Shown: positions 7,437 to 16,201, numbered from the stretch's first letter. The stretch: 64,000 bases of DNA from Mesorhizobium loti CJ3sym (GCF_000472785.1 NZ_AXAL01000025.1:1-64000), one strand, 5' to 3'. The notes: generated from the letters alone by a model not told the origin. Program-made: numbers and translations.

Positions 7437-8693
7437 TTACGCCTTGTAGACCACCTGGCGCACGTCGATATAGCTGGCGCGGAATCCGGCCTCGCAATAG
7501 TGCAGGTAGAATTCCCAGAGCTTCTTGAAGCGATCGTCGAAGCCGAGCGGCACGATCTTCTCCCACGACGCCCAGAAGCGATTGCGCCATTCGGCGAGGG
7601 TGCGCGCATAGTCATCGGGAAAAACGCGCTCACGCAGATGCGCGAGGCCATGATCTCTCCCGAGCGCCTTCAGGATCGACGGTGTCGGCAGCATGCCGCC
7701 AGGAAACACGTAGCGCTGGATGAAATCCGGCCGGGCGCGATAGGTGTCGTAGGCGGCTTCGTTGATGGTGATGATCTGCAGGCCCGCGGTGCCGCCGGGC
7801 TTCAGGCAGGCTTTCATCTTCGAGAAGAACACAGGCCAGTATTTCTCGCCCACGGCCTCGAACATCTCGATCGACGCGATGCGATCGTAAGTCCCTGTTT
7901 CGTCCCGATAATCCTGCAGCTTGATGTCGACCTTGTCGGCAAGCCCGGCCTTGGCGATGCGCGCCTTGGCGAAGTCGTGCTGTTCGCGGCTGATCGTCAG
8001 CCCGGTAACGCGGCAGCCGATTTCGCGCGCCGCGAATTCAGCAAAGCCACCCCAGCCACAGCCGATCTCCAGCACATGGTCCTTCCGGCTGATCCCTATA
8101 TCCCGGGCCAGTGCCCGGTATTTGGCGGCTTGGGCGCTTTCCAGGTCGTTGGCGCCGTTGGCGTAGAGTGCCGATGAATAGGTCATGCTCGGGTCGAGCC
8201 ATTCCTTGTAGAAGGCATTGCCGAGATCGTAATGCGCCGAGATATTGCGTTTCGAACCCGACCGCGTGTTCTCGTTGAACCAGTGGCGGATGCGCTGAAC
8301 TGTGTTGATCAGCCAGCTCGCTCCGCCGGCAATCTTCTCGCCAAAGGCGGAGTTGACGACGAAAAGTTCGAGGAAACTGGTGACGTCGGGGCTCTCCCAA
8401 TCGCCGTCCATGTAGGATTCGGCCACGCCGATCGTGCCGCCGGCAAAGGCACGGCCGGGCAGGCGCCAGTTCTTGAGCACCAGCTCGGCATCGGGACCGG
8501 GTGCCTTGCCGCCGACAAGGACGGCGCGGCCGTCCGGCATCCTGACCTTGAGTGAACCGCGCGGCAGGTTCATCGCCATCGACAGCACCATGCGCGCCTT
8601 GGCCGGCAGGCCCTTGACGATCTCAGCGAAATTGAACTCGTCGAGCCTGACCGCTTCGCCCGGCGTCGTGCCAGAAAGTTCGTTGTGAGCCAT
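7437..8693 (-). CDS. cfa: Cyclopropane-fatty-acyl-phospholipid synthase
   Basis: 418 aa, close to the usual 380-420. The enzyme transfers a methylene from S-adenosylmethionine to unsaturated phospholipid acyl chains at the inner membrane, a stationary-phase and acid-stress adaptation. ISAHYDLGNAFYKEWLDPSM, VLEIGCGWGGFAEFAAREIG (SAM loop), VTGLTISREQHDFAKARI and the IASIEMFEAVGEKYWPVFF segment are all family hallmarks. The start at 8693 (MAHNELSG) is chosen because AAGGGCG lies just upstream; a farther ATG at 8747 would add residues not typical of the family. Confidence 0.95.
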   Translation of the reverse strand: MAHNELSGTTPGEAVRLDEFNFAEIVKGLPAKARMVLSMAMNLPRGSLKVRMPDGRAVLVGGKAPGPDAELVLKNWRLPGRAFAGGTIGVAESYMDGDWESPDVTSFLELFVVNSAFGEKIAGGASWLINTVQRIRHWFNENTRSGSKRNISAHYDLGNAFYKEWLDPSMTYSSALYANGANDLESAQAAKYRALARDIGISRKDHVLEIGCGWGGFAEFAAREIGCRVTGLTISREQHDFAKARIAKAGLADKVDIKLQDYRDETGTYDRIASIEMFEAVGEKYWPVFFSKMKACLKPGGTAGLQIITINEAAYDTYRARPDFIQRYVFPGGMLPTPSILKALGRDHGLAHLRERVFPDDYARTLAEWRNRFWASWEKIVPLGFDDRFKKLWEFYLHYCEAGFRASYIDVRQVVYKA

Positions 8694-9108
8694 GTCACGC
8701 CCTTGAATTTTCGCGCTGCCGGCGCAATTGCCAACCGTGCGTCTCACAGTTCATACGCCGGGTTCGAACGTCGTTGCCTATCCGCGGTATTCGGCAGGAG
8801 CGGCAACGGGCAGACTCCAAAAACGCTAGCCCACTAACCAGAGTTTCAGCGTTTGCCGGTCAATCCCCGCGACAATCTTCCACATCGTTATGGGGAACTT
8901 CAAGAGGCAAGCCGATGGCTGGGCTGTGCCACGTGGCGTTTGGCGGCTGGTCCCTTTGTATCGGCTTGTTGTTGCCATGGCACCGGCATGGCTGATGCAT
9001 CCTCAACAGCCCGGATATTTCGACGCGTTTGAAGGCGAGTGTCCAGTGGATGCTGGCATATCAAAAAACGCCTATGGTCGTCGCAACGCATGTGCGATAG
9101 CGTTAGCC
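8694..9108. other. 415-bp stretch without a convincing gene
   Basis: This is the space between cfa (leftward) and a tiny rightward membrane protein gene. It must contain the cfa promoter. A GGAAC at 8894 on the plus strand lacks a matching -10, so I do not call it. An in-frame upstream extension of the small gene starts at 8890, but its residues are unlike any recognised protein. I see no RNA hairpin or repeat of note. Confidence 0.5.
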
Positions 9109-9243
9109 ATGCGTTATGTAATCGTCATTGCCGCCATCGCGTTCTTCCTGATCTGGGATGGCCTCTACAATCAGGGCCGGTATCTCGACATGTCTGTCAG
9201 GGAACTCTCCCATGTCGTGCGCTACGTCACCGGCAAAGCCTAG
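9109..9243 (+). CDS. Tiny single-span membrane protein, unknown
   Basis: 44 aa. MRYVIVIAAIAFFLIWDGLY forms one transmembrane helix, followed by a short basic C-terminal tail (VRELSHVVRYVTGKA). The size and shape fit the small bitopic proteins often seen in Mesorhizobium intergenic regions. No strong ribosome site is visible, and the frame stays open upstream to 8890, so the start is a judgement from hydrophobicity. No function can be assigned. Confidence 0.45.
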   Translation: MRYVIVIAAIAFFLIWDGLYNQGRYLDMSVRELSHVVRYVTGKA

Positions 9244-9409
9244 AGATATGCTCCAAGGATAGCGGCCAGGCGCCTCATCCAGGATGTTGTGCCCCGAGAC
9301 GAGGTCCCTGCTGTCCAAGGCGCGTCGCAAGGACGCGTGGCGCCATGGACGGTTGACGCGAAGAGCCCATCGTCACAAAAGACCCCGGCATTCAGATCAG
9401 GAGGCGGGA

Positions 9410-9697
9410 TTGATCCGGCATATCGTTTTCTTCAGCGCGAGGTGCAAGGAGGATGTGGAGGCGGTGCACACCGGGCTGTTGGCGCTCGGCAACATTCCTC
9501 ATTCCAGCCTCTTCGAGGTCACGTTGAACACGAAGGTCGACCCACTGTCGGATGAAGTTGATGTCGTCGTCTATGCCGAATTCGCCAATGACGCGGCGCT
9601 CGCGGCTTACAAGGCACATCCGCTCTATGCGCAGACCACGGCCAAGGTCAAACCACTGCGCGAACTGCGCTATTCCGCCGATGTCGTGGCAGGCTGA
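9410..9697 (+). CDS. Dabb (stress-responsive A/B barrel) domain protein
   Basis: 95 aa. The sequence begins LIRHIVFFSAR and ends with YKAHPLYAQTTAKVKPL, the pattern of Dabb proteins, which form dimeric ferredoxin-like barrels. Biochemical roles vary and none is known here. I choose the TTG start at 9410 because AGGAGGCGG sits at ideal spacing before it, and residues upstream in the frame are unlike the family. Its last 28 bases overlap, convergently, the 3' end of the glycosyltransferase gene on the other strand. Confidence 0.8.
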   Translation: MIRHIVFFSARCKEDVEAVHTGLLALGNIPHSSLFEVTLNTKVDPLSDEVDVVVYAEFANDAALAAYKAHPLYAQTTAKVKPLRELRYSADVVAG

Positions 9698-10635
9698 TCC
9701 AGGGCTTTTTCCAGCAGGCGCCTTTGCCGGCGCCCCACGAAATAGCCGGGCAGCACATGAAGACCGCCAGGCAGGTTGCCGGCTTTCCGCCAGTCTTTCA
9801 TTTCAGCCAGTGCGACATCGAAATGACCCTGGGCAAATGCTTTCAGCGCGCCGCGCACCGTCAGATAGCTGAGCATCGATTCATAGTCGGGCGATCGATA
9901 GTCGGGACAGCGGGCAACGAAATCATCCAGCCCCCTGATATAACCGGCATGGTTTCGTGAGATCGAGTTCCCGGACCGGTACTTGAGGACGTCGGTGGCC
10001 GCGCCGAAGGCAATCCGATGTTGTCGCGCCAGGCGCAGCAGCAATTCCCTATCCTGATGGCGCCACAGGTCCGGATCATAGCCGCCGACCGCGGTGAAGG
10101 CCGCGCGGCGGACAGTCACGGTCGAATTGGTCAGCGGGATACAGTGGCAGAGCAGGAGCTGCCGCAGTTTTGCACTATCGGGCGTCGTACGCGGCAGTCG
10201 GTGCACCCGTTCGCCGCTGTCCGAAACGTCGCTGAAGCCATCTATGCTGCAGGCGATATCAGGGTTCGCGTCGAAGAAGGCGATCAGCCGGTCCAATCGC
10301 CCGGGGCGGAAGGCGTCGTCCGAATCAAGAAAGGCGATGAGTGGTGCGCTGGACAGGGCGGCGCCCTCGTTGCGAGCCCGGTTTGCACCGACTGACGTCG
10401 GCCTGCGGCGCCACGCCAGCCGCGGATCGTCGACAGTCGCCAGGTAGTGTTCGGTTCCGTCGGTCGATCCGTCGTCGATCACCACCAGTTCGATATCGGC
10501 TCGCCCATTGTCGAGAACAGAAGCCAAGGTGCGCGGCAGGCTGTCACGACGGTTTTTGGTCGGGATAACGACGGCAAGCCGTGGCGCGGCGACGCGAGCG
10601 CGCTCCAATGGAAAGGATGTCGGCTGAGCGGTCAT
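9670..10635 (-). CDS. Family 2 glycosyltransferase
   Basis: 321 aa, a GT-A fold transferase using a nucleotide-sugar donor in the cytoplasm. LAVVIPTKNRRDSLPRTLAS opens the domain, ELVVIDDGSTDGTEHYL binds the nucleotide, IAFLDSDDAFRPGRLD holds the metal-binding DxD, and DLWRHQDRELLLRLARQ fits the catalytic-base region. It has no transmembrane segment. It is the last gene of a four-gene operon: its ATG overlaps the stop of the acyltransferase gene by 4 bp (ATGA). The acceptor is unknown; the neighbours suggest a decorated glycan or glycoside. Confidence 0.88.
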   Translation of the reverse strand: MTAQPTSFPLERARVAAPRLAVVIPTKNRRDSLPRTLASVLDNGRADIELVVIDDGSTDGTEHYLATVDDPRLAWRRRPTSVGANRARNEGAALSSAPLIAFLDSDDAFRPGRLDRLIAFFDANPDIACSIDGFSDVSDSGERVHRLPRTTPDSAKLRQLLLCHCIPLTNSTVTVRRAAFTAVGGYDPDLWRHQDRELLLRLARQHRIAFGAATDVLKYRSGNSISRNHAGYIRGLDDFVARCPDYRSPDYESMLSYLTVRGALKAFAQGHFDVALAEMKDWRKAGNLPGGLHVLPGYFVGRRQRRLLEKALDQPATTSAE

Positions 10636-11645
10636 AGCCGAAACTCGTGCATGGGGGTGCGGGTGCAGCCGAAGTCGGCCTTGAAGGGTTCGTCGCCGAT
10701 GGTGAAATCGAAGGCCTTGCCGCCCTCGGCGGCCCATGCCGCCATGACCCGGTCCAGCGCCACGCGACCGGGAGAATGACGGGCGTGGGACGCATAGTTG
10801 CAGCCCAGCAGGATGTAGCGAAAGCAGTCGCCTTCGACCAAGCCGAAGACAAAGGCGATCGGATCATGCTTGGAGCCGAGGCGATAGGTTCGTGCAAGGC
10901 CGGAGCGCGCGCCGTTGGTGGCGACATCGATGTAGAATTCGAGACCGTGCACCGTCTGCAGCGGATCGTCGGCAAAGCGTCCGGCGCGGAAGTCGCTCGC
11001 CGCAACCAGGGCTTGACGCACGCCGTCCGGCTCGACCAGTTCCAGCTTCAGCCCGCCAGCTTCGGCAAGCCTGCGCGCCTTGCGGTCGAGATCAGCCTTG
11101 CGACGGGAACCGAGATTGATCCTGCGCCACTCGGCGTAAGGAAAAGCATAGCGCACCGCATGCGCACCGAAGTCGAGGGTGGACGGCTCGACCCCAAGCA
11201 GCAAGCGCCACTGGTGCAGATGGCTGTGATGGACAGGGCCGATTCTCAAGCCTGCATGGGCACCAAGCACTTCACGAAAGCGCTGCGCGGTCTTTGCGCC
11301 AACGGTGATGCCCTTGGCGATAACAGGACACACGTAGTCGGTGACACCGAGAAAGGCATATTCGATCGAAGCGGCCGCATCGCCGCTTTTGCGCCGGACG
11401 AGCGGGACGAGCAACTGGAGTTTGCCGTCGCGGTCCCGGCCGGTGACCACCAGCGGTTCGGCGTCATGCGCCGGAGCGATATTGCGGTAGAAAGCCGCGA
11501 GCCAGTCCGGGTGCTGGAAAGCTGATGCGGACGCATCTGAGTACAGCCGCCGGTACTCGTTCGAATCGAAATCGAAGCGATCGCTCGCGCCGAGGAGGAT
11601 CGGCCTATCGGAACTTCGATGTTCTGGCGTGGCAAGGTCAAGCAC
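10632..11645 (-). CDS. GNAT/FemAB-like acyltransferase (BioF2/CelD-type domain)
   Basis: 337 aa. The pattern FQHPDWLAAFYRN near residue 42, LVPLVRRKSG, and a C-terminal half containing HDPIAFVFGLVEGDCFRYIL and ARHSPGRVALDRVMAAWAAE matches the tandem-GNAT acetyltransferase_6 family (BioF2-like, often called CelD or BcsL). Members attach acyl or aminoacyl groups to polysaccharide precursors or small molecules. No membrane segments. It overlaps the upstream ATP-grasp gene by 8 bp and the downstream GT2 gene by 4 bp, so all are probably translated together. Donor and acceptor are unknown. Confidence 0.8.
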   Translation of the reverse strand: MLDLATPEHRSSDRPILLGASDRFDFDSNEYRRLYSDASASAFQHPDWLAAFYRNIAPAHDAEPLVVTGRDRDGKLQLLVPLVRRKSGDAAASIEYAFLGVTDYVCPVIAKGITVGAKTAQRFREVLGAHAGLRIGPVHHSHLHQWRLLLGVEPSTLDFGAHAVRYAFPYAEWRRINLGSRRKADLDRKARRLAEAGGLKLELVEPDGVRQALVAASDFRAGRFADDPLQTVHGLEFYIDVATNGARSGLARTYRLGSKHDPIAFVFGLVEGDCFRYILLGCNYASHARHSPGRVALDRVMAAWAAEGGKAFDFTIGDEPFKADFGCTRTPMHEFRL

Positions 11646-12615
11646 GCTTCAGCCCCGTGAAAAGTCTTCTGAACGCCTGTTGCGGGACAAGCGCGGGATC
11701 GTCGAGGTCGATGCGGGGCCCAACCGGCAGGTCCACGGCACGCAAGGCTGCGTACAGCCTGTCTTCCGAAAGTCTCTGGGTCTCAACGCGCTGAGGAGGC
11801 GTCTCCCGGTAGATCGTGCTGTGGGAACCGTGCGCCGGATTGGTGTTGATCTCAAAGATCTGCGGACGCCCGTCGACCAGCGAGAAGTCGGCGCGTCCAT
11901 AGTCGATGCCGGCAAGGTCGAATGCCCTGCGCAGCACCTCCTCATACAAATTGCCTTCGACGAACTGGCGCTCGTTTTCGAGGAATGTCTCGAACATCGG
12001 ATGGGCGAGGAGACGTTTGGTATCCTGCACGTCCTTGGCCACCCAGTGGAAGTCGACGGCATTGTGATGGGCGATCAGCCGATGGCCGACGCGATAGGTG
12101 GCAAAGCGCTGCCAGACACCGGGGCTCACTTCCTGCCCGGCATATTCGATCACCATCTTGCCGGCCAGCGGTATCCCGTTCGCTTTCATCCGGCTCAGTG
12201 TTGCCTCAAGCGCCGGCTGGTCAGCGATCAATTCGAGGTCGGCCGAAAGGTGATCAAACTCATTGCGGATGAACACGGGAAAGCTATTCGGGCGTGGCTG
12301 GCTTTCACAACGCCAGGCCGAGAAGCGGTTGATGCCGGTCACATTCAGGGCTTTCAACAGGTCGTGGCGGCTCAGCACATGGGCGGGATGGTTGAGAACG
12401 CGCGCACCTCCGCGCTCAAGCCGGTTGGCGACCCTGGCAGCCAGTGCGATCTCGAAGTTAGAAAGCCGCTCGTGATCGGTGAAGATCCATGTGCCGGAAC
12501 GCAGTTCTTTCTGCCGGAACAGTCGTTCGTAGCTCCAATGGCGTGCGTTGCCCAACTGGCGGACCAGATGGCGAACGGTATAGGAGTGGCTGCGCGTGGT
12601 GACGAGATTGATCAA
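11638..12615 (-). CDS. ATP-grasp domain protein, probable carboxylate-amine/thiol ligase
   Basis: 325 aa. The C-terminal half carries the ATP-grasp signature YGRADFSLVDGRPQIFEIN followed by TNP, supplying the Asp/Glu/Asn metal ligands. An upstream FATYRVGHRLIAHHN segment fits the central part of the fold. The N-terminal third (YTVRHLVRQLGNARHWSYER) resembles a pre-ATP-grasp Rossmann-like part. Such enzymes join a carboxylate to an amine or carrier with ATP. The ATG overlaps the stop of the GT4 gene by 4 bp. I do not recognise a named subfamily, so the substrate is open. Confidence 0.75.
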   Translation of the reverse strand: MINLVTTRSHSYTVRHLVRQLGNARHWSYERLFRQKELRSGTWIFTDHERLSNFEIALAARVANRLERGGARVLNHPAHVLSRHDLLKALNVTGINRFSAWRCESQPRPNSFPVFIRNEFDHLSADLELIADQPALEATLSRMKANGIPLAGKMVIEYAGQEVSPGVWQRFATYRVGHRLIAHHNAVDFHWVAKDVQDTKRLLAHPMFETFLENERQFVEGNLYEEVLRRAFDLAGIDYGRADFSLVDGRPQIFEINTNPAHGSHSTIYRETPPQRVETQRLSEDRLYAALRAVDLPVGPRIDLDDPALVPQQAFRRLFTGLKRA

Positions 12616-13892
12616 GCACCATCCGGCGAGTTGCCGTCCTCCTGCAGCGCCAGAATTCCCATCGTGGGTCGCGATCCGTTCTTCGAGCCTGCAAGAACCG
12701 AAGCATAAAGGGCGAGGTTGAGCGCGACTGCCGAATCCAGCGAAAAATCCTGTGCGCGCCGACGCCCCCGCGCCACCAGCACATCCCTTGCGTCGCCATC
12801 GGCAAGCAACTGCAGCGTTCGCTCGGCGAGTTCTTCCCGCCGTCCTTCTGGCACCAGCGCCAATGCTTCGGGCCGACCGGCCACGTCAACCACCCCACCG
12901 ACGGCATAGGCGACGACAGGCACGTCTGCCGCCATCGCTTCGAGCAGGATGCTGCCGAACATTTCGCGCCGGGAGGGCAGGATCATCACGTCGGAAATCT
13001 TGAGCGCTTTCTTGACCTCGGCCGGTGAGACAAATCCGGTGATGGTCCACCAGCCCGGCCTCGAGATCGCGGCGAGTGCGGTCTCGAGTTTGCGACGGCC
13101 GGGACCATCTCCGCAGATGAGCAGGAATATGCCTTCGTCGGACAGTCGCTCGACAAGTGCGGGCAAATCCTGCCAGCCTTTTTCGGCGCTGACACGGCCG
13201 ATAAAGCTGACGATTGCGCGTCCGTCCGTGATGCCATGCTCGTCGCGAAAGACTTGAAGCGCCTCCGCGGCCGCTGGCTGGCGGAAAGCCTCGACGTCGA
13301 CAGCATCGGGGATCACGTCGACGCGTGATGCATCAAGTCCCAATTCGTCCGCCGCGCTCCGGCCATATGTCTCCGTCAGCGCAACGATCCGATCCGCCGA
13401 TTTCAAGGCCGCCCGCTCGATCCAGCGGGTGACGTCGTATGGCTTGCCCCTGAGCCGAAGCGCGCTCTGAAATCCAGACCACAAAGGCGTGTTCATCGAA
13501 ACGACAAGCGGTATCTTCAGCCTGCCGACAATGATGGCGATGATCCGGCACCAGATCGAATGGTTGAAATGGATGTGGACGACATCGTAACGGCGCCGGG
13601 CCCAAAGAAGCTCCGGTATCGCGCCCAGAAACCAGCTGAAGCAAAGCATCGGGCCGGCCAGGAATTCGGGCAGCCAGAAGCCTGTGCATTTTACCCGCAT
13701 CGTCGCGGACAGTTGCACATGCCTTGGGCTGCCAGGGATGTAGCTGGTGATAACCGTCTGAGCCGCGCCGGCCTTGTCCATGCCTTGCGCGATCGTCCAT
13801 GTCTGGTTCTGCAATCCGCCGACCGGATCGAACGCAACCGGCCAATTGCCGGGCCGGTAGAAATGCGGCGTGATCCGCAAGATCCTGAGCAT
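12612..13892 (-). CDS. Family 4 glycosyltransferase
   Basis: About 426 aa of GT-B fold. MLRILRITPHFYRPGNWPVA begins the acceptor domain, FDPVGGLQNQTWTIAQGM follows, and YDVVHIHFNHSIW is typical of GT4. VSFIGRVSAEKGWQDLPALV and the EMFGSILLEAMA segment (the EX7E catalytic/donor motif) lie in the C-terminal donor domain. In-frame starts at 13907, 13946 and 14006 are possible; I use 13892 because GT4 proteins begin right at this strand. The N-terminal FDxVGGxQ and QTVxTxxxPGxPR pattern recalls transferases acting on 2-deoxystreptamine, an inference only. First gene of the four-gene operon. Confidence 0.85.
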   Translation of the reverse strand: MLRILRITPHFYRPGNWPVAFDPVGGLQNQTWTIAQGMDKAGAAQTVITSYIPGSPRHVQLSATMRVKCTGFWLPEFLAGPMLCFSWFLGAIPELLWARRRYDVVHIHFNHSIWCRIIAIIVGRLKIPLVVSMNTPLWSGFQSALRLRGKPYDVTRWIERAALKSADRIVALTETYGRSAADELGLDASRVDVIPDAVDVEAFRQPAAAEALQVFRDEHGITDGRAIVSFIGRVSAEKGWQDLPALVERLSDEGIFLLICGDGPGRRKLETALAAISRPGWWTITGFVSPAEVKKALKISDVMILPSRREMFGSILLEAMAADVPVVAYAVGGVVDVAGRPEALALVPEGRREELAERTLQLLADGDARDVLVARGRRRAQDFSLDSAVALNLALYASVLAGSKNGSRPTMGILALQEDGNSPDGA

Positions 13893-14147
13893 GCAGTTGC
13901 CCGCCATCCGTGGTTCCAGCCGTGCAAGCAAGGCAATGGGCGCCATTCGACGTCGAATCGCGACGTCGTGACAATTGTCCAAGACGGAATTCCCAACATC
14001 CCCCATGCGGGGGATATCCTTACGTCAATTCGCCTGGTGGCAGAAGAAGAAATTGGGACCTTTTCTGGTGGCTGTTGGCACGTGGCTGATTACGGTATCG
14101 CGATCAAGTCTTGAACCGATTTGCGGAATGATGCACACCGCGCCTCT

Positions 14148-15032
14148 ATGACCCAAACAACAGCAGGCGGTATCCATCCGCTCGATCATCTGGTGCTGCC
14201 GACGCAGAACCTCGATGTGGCGCGAGCGCGGCTCAGTTCACTTGGCTTCGTCGTCGCCCCGACCGGCATCCATCCGTTTGGAACGGAAAACTGCTGCGTT
14301 TTCCTCGCCGACGGCACCTATCTGGAACCGCTTGCCATCGGCGACGAACAGGCTGCGAGGAAAGCCATTGCTGATGGCAACGTCTTCGTCGCGCGCGACC
14401 GTGCCTATCGCGAAAGCCGCGGCGACGAGGGATTTTCCGCGGTGGTTCTGGGAACCGACCATGCCGATGCCGACCATGCACGCTATGTCGAAGCCGGCCT
14501 TTCGGCGGGAGACACGCTGAGCTTTTCGCGCGCTTTCACGGACACATCAGGCAAAAGCGAGGTGGCATCATTCAAACTCGCCTTCGCCTCGGCCGGCGAC
14601 GCAACCGACGCGTTCCTGTTTGCCTGTCAGCGCATCAATGCGCCAAAAGTGGACCGCTCAGCCTTGCAGGTTCACGCCAACGGCGCCAGCGGGATCCTCG
14701 AGGTGGTGGCGGTAAGCGACCAGCCCGCCGAACAGATCAGGCTGATTTCCGTGGCGGTGAACGATCCCGCTGTCGACGGCGAGGTGTTCCGCCTGCCGAA
14801 TGCAGCCTTGAGCGTGCTTGACGCCAAATCTTTCACCGCTCGCTTTGGCATTCCGGCCGGATCCTCGACGAAACTTCGCTTCGCCGCGATCGTCTTTGCC
14901 GTCCGAAGCATCGATGTCACGTCGCGGCTGCTTGCAGCCAATTCCATCCAGCACGATATAGCGGGCAATGACATTGTCGTGCAGCCGGCATCCGGACAGG
15001 GCGCGGCTTTCATCTTCCGGGAGATCCAATGA
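14148..15032 (+). CDS. VOC-superfamily (glyoxalase-like) protein
   Basis: 294 aa. HPLDHLVLPTQNLDVARARL opens a glyoxalase-like domain (Glyoxalase_3 type), and a second, more diverged repeat follows after about residue 165. It is probably a metal-dependent lyase, dioxygenase or binding protein, but the substrate is unknown. I start at 14148 (MTQTTAGG) rather than 14121 because residues before it are not family-like. Its stop overlaps the kdsA start by 4 bp (ATGA), so the two are translationally coupled, a pairing common in rhizobia. Confidence 0.82.
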   Translation: MTQTTAGGIHPLDHLVLPTQNLDVARARLSSLGFVVAPTGIHPFGTENCCVFLADGTYLEPLAIGDEQAARKAIADGNVFVARDRAYRESRGDEGFSAVVLGTDHADADHARYVEAGLSAGDTLSFSRAFTDTSGKSEVASFKLAFASAGDATDAFLFACQRINAPKVDRSALQVHANGASGILEVVAVSDQPAEQIRLISVAVNDPAVDGEVFRLPNAALSVLDAKSFTARFGIPAGSSTKLRFAAIVFAVRSIDVTSRLLAANSIQHDIAGNDIVVQPASGQGAAFIFREIQ

Positions 15033-15889
15033 GCAAGCCCCAAGCCCTCAATTCGACGGCACCCAATTCGTCGGTAACGGTCGGCAATGTCGTTTTCGAC
15101 AACAATGGTGCTTTGGCGCTGATCGCCGGCCCGTGCCAGTTCGAATCACGCCAGCATGCCTTCGACATGGCCGGCGCGTTGAAGGAACTGACAGCCAAGC
15201 TCGGCATCGGCCTCGTCTACAAGACAAGCTATGACAAGGCCAACCGCACCTCGCTGTCGGCAACGCGCGGCGCGGGAATGGATGCGGCACTTCCGGTCTT
15301 CGACGAACTGCGCGAGGCGTTTTCACTTCCCATATTGACCGATGTCCACACTGAGGAGCAGTGCGCGATCGTCGCGCCGCATGTCGATGTGCTGCAGATT
15401 CCGGCCTTCCTGTCGCGCCAGACCGACATGCTGGTCGCGGCCGCCAAGACAGGCAAGGTCATCAATGTGAAGAAGGGCCAGTTCCTCGCCCCCTGGGACA
15501 TGAAGAACGTGGTCGCCAAGATCACCGGCTCCGGCAACCTCAACGTCCTGACCACCGAGCGCGGCGCGTCCTTCGGCTACAACACGCTGGTGTCGGATAT
15601 GCGCGCTTTGCCTGTCATGGCCGAGATCGGAGCGCCGGTGATCTTCGATGCCACGCATTCGGTGCAGCAGCCGGGCGGGCAGGGCGGCTCCTCCGGCGGT
15701 GAGCGCCGCTTTGTCGAGACCCTGGCTCGCGCGGCAGTTGCCGTCGGTGTTGCCGGCGTGTTCATCGAGACCCACCAGGATCCCGACAATTCGACGTCGT
15801 CCGATGGTCCCAACATGCTGCCGTTGAAGGATATGCCAGCGCTTCTGGAAAGGCTGATGGCATTCGACCGCATCGCGAAGGGTCGCTGA
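15029..15889 (+). CDS. kdsA: 3-deoxy-D-manno-octulosonate 8-phosphate synthase
   Basis: 286 aa, the usual length. It condenses phosphoenolpyruvate with arabinose 5-phosphate to KDO-8-phosphate, the first committed step to the LPS inner-core sugar. IAGPCQFESRQHAFDMAGAL, YKTSYDKANRTS, PVFDELREAF, TDVHTEEQ, VKKGQFLAPWDMKNVVAKI and DATHSVQQPGGQGGSSGG line up with the TIM-barrel family. Asn in NVKKGQFL and the absence of an upstream metal-binding Cys fit a metal-independent type; this subtype call is tentative. It is coupled to the VOC gene and precedes dodecin and eno. Confidence 0.96.
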   Translation: MSKPQALNSTAPNSSVTVGNVVFDNNGALALIAGPCQFESRQHAFDMAGALKELTAKLGIGLVYKTSYDKANRTSLSATRGAGMDAALPVFDELREAFSLPILTDVHTEEQCAIVAPHVDVLQIPAFLSRQTDMLVAAAKTGKVINVKKGQFLAPWDMKNVVAKITGSGNLNVLTTERGASFGYNTLVSDMRALPVMAEIGAPVIFDATHSVQQPGGQGGSSGGERRFVETLARAAVAVGVAGVFIETHQDPDNSTSSDGPNMLPLKDMPALLERLMAFDRIAKGR

Positions 15890-15975
15890 GCCAGGCGCAT
15901 CCTGCCGGCGCTTGTGGTCGGCAACAGCCGGTTGTACGGTTGGCCGGCAAATGAGCGTTTTGGCAGGAGGAAGCC

Positions 15976-16179
15976 ATGTCTGTCGCCCGCGTCACCGAAA
16001 TAACCTCGTCGTCGAAGAAGAGCTTTCAGGATGCCATCGAAAAGGGTGTCGCCCGCGCGTCGAAAACCCTTAAGAACGTCGAAGGCGCCTGGATTCAGGA
16101 CCAGAAGATCGTCGTCGAGGATGGCAAGATCGCTGCCTATCGCGTCAACATGAAGGTGACTTTCATCCTCGCGGAGTGA
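15976..16179 (+). CDS. Dodecin (flavin-sequestering protein)
   Basis: 67 aa, the normal dodecin length. Dodecins assemble into hollow dodecamers that store or buffer flavins. The sequence MSVARVTEITSSSKKSFQDA, then RASKTLKNVEGAWIQDQKI and AAYRVNMKVTFILAE, follows the family throughout, including the Trp (in GAWIQ) that stacks on the isoalloxazine ring. GGAGGAAG lies just before the ATG. It sits between kdsA and a PRC-barrel stress gene. Confidence 0.93.
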   Translation: MSVARVTEITSSSKKSFQDAIEKGVARASKTLKNVEGAWIQDQKIVVEDGKIAAYRVNMKVTFILAE

Positions 16180-16201
16180 TTGGCCGCCGCCGAAAAAGTC
16201 G

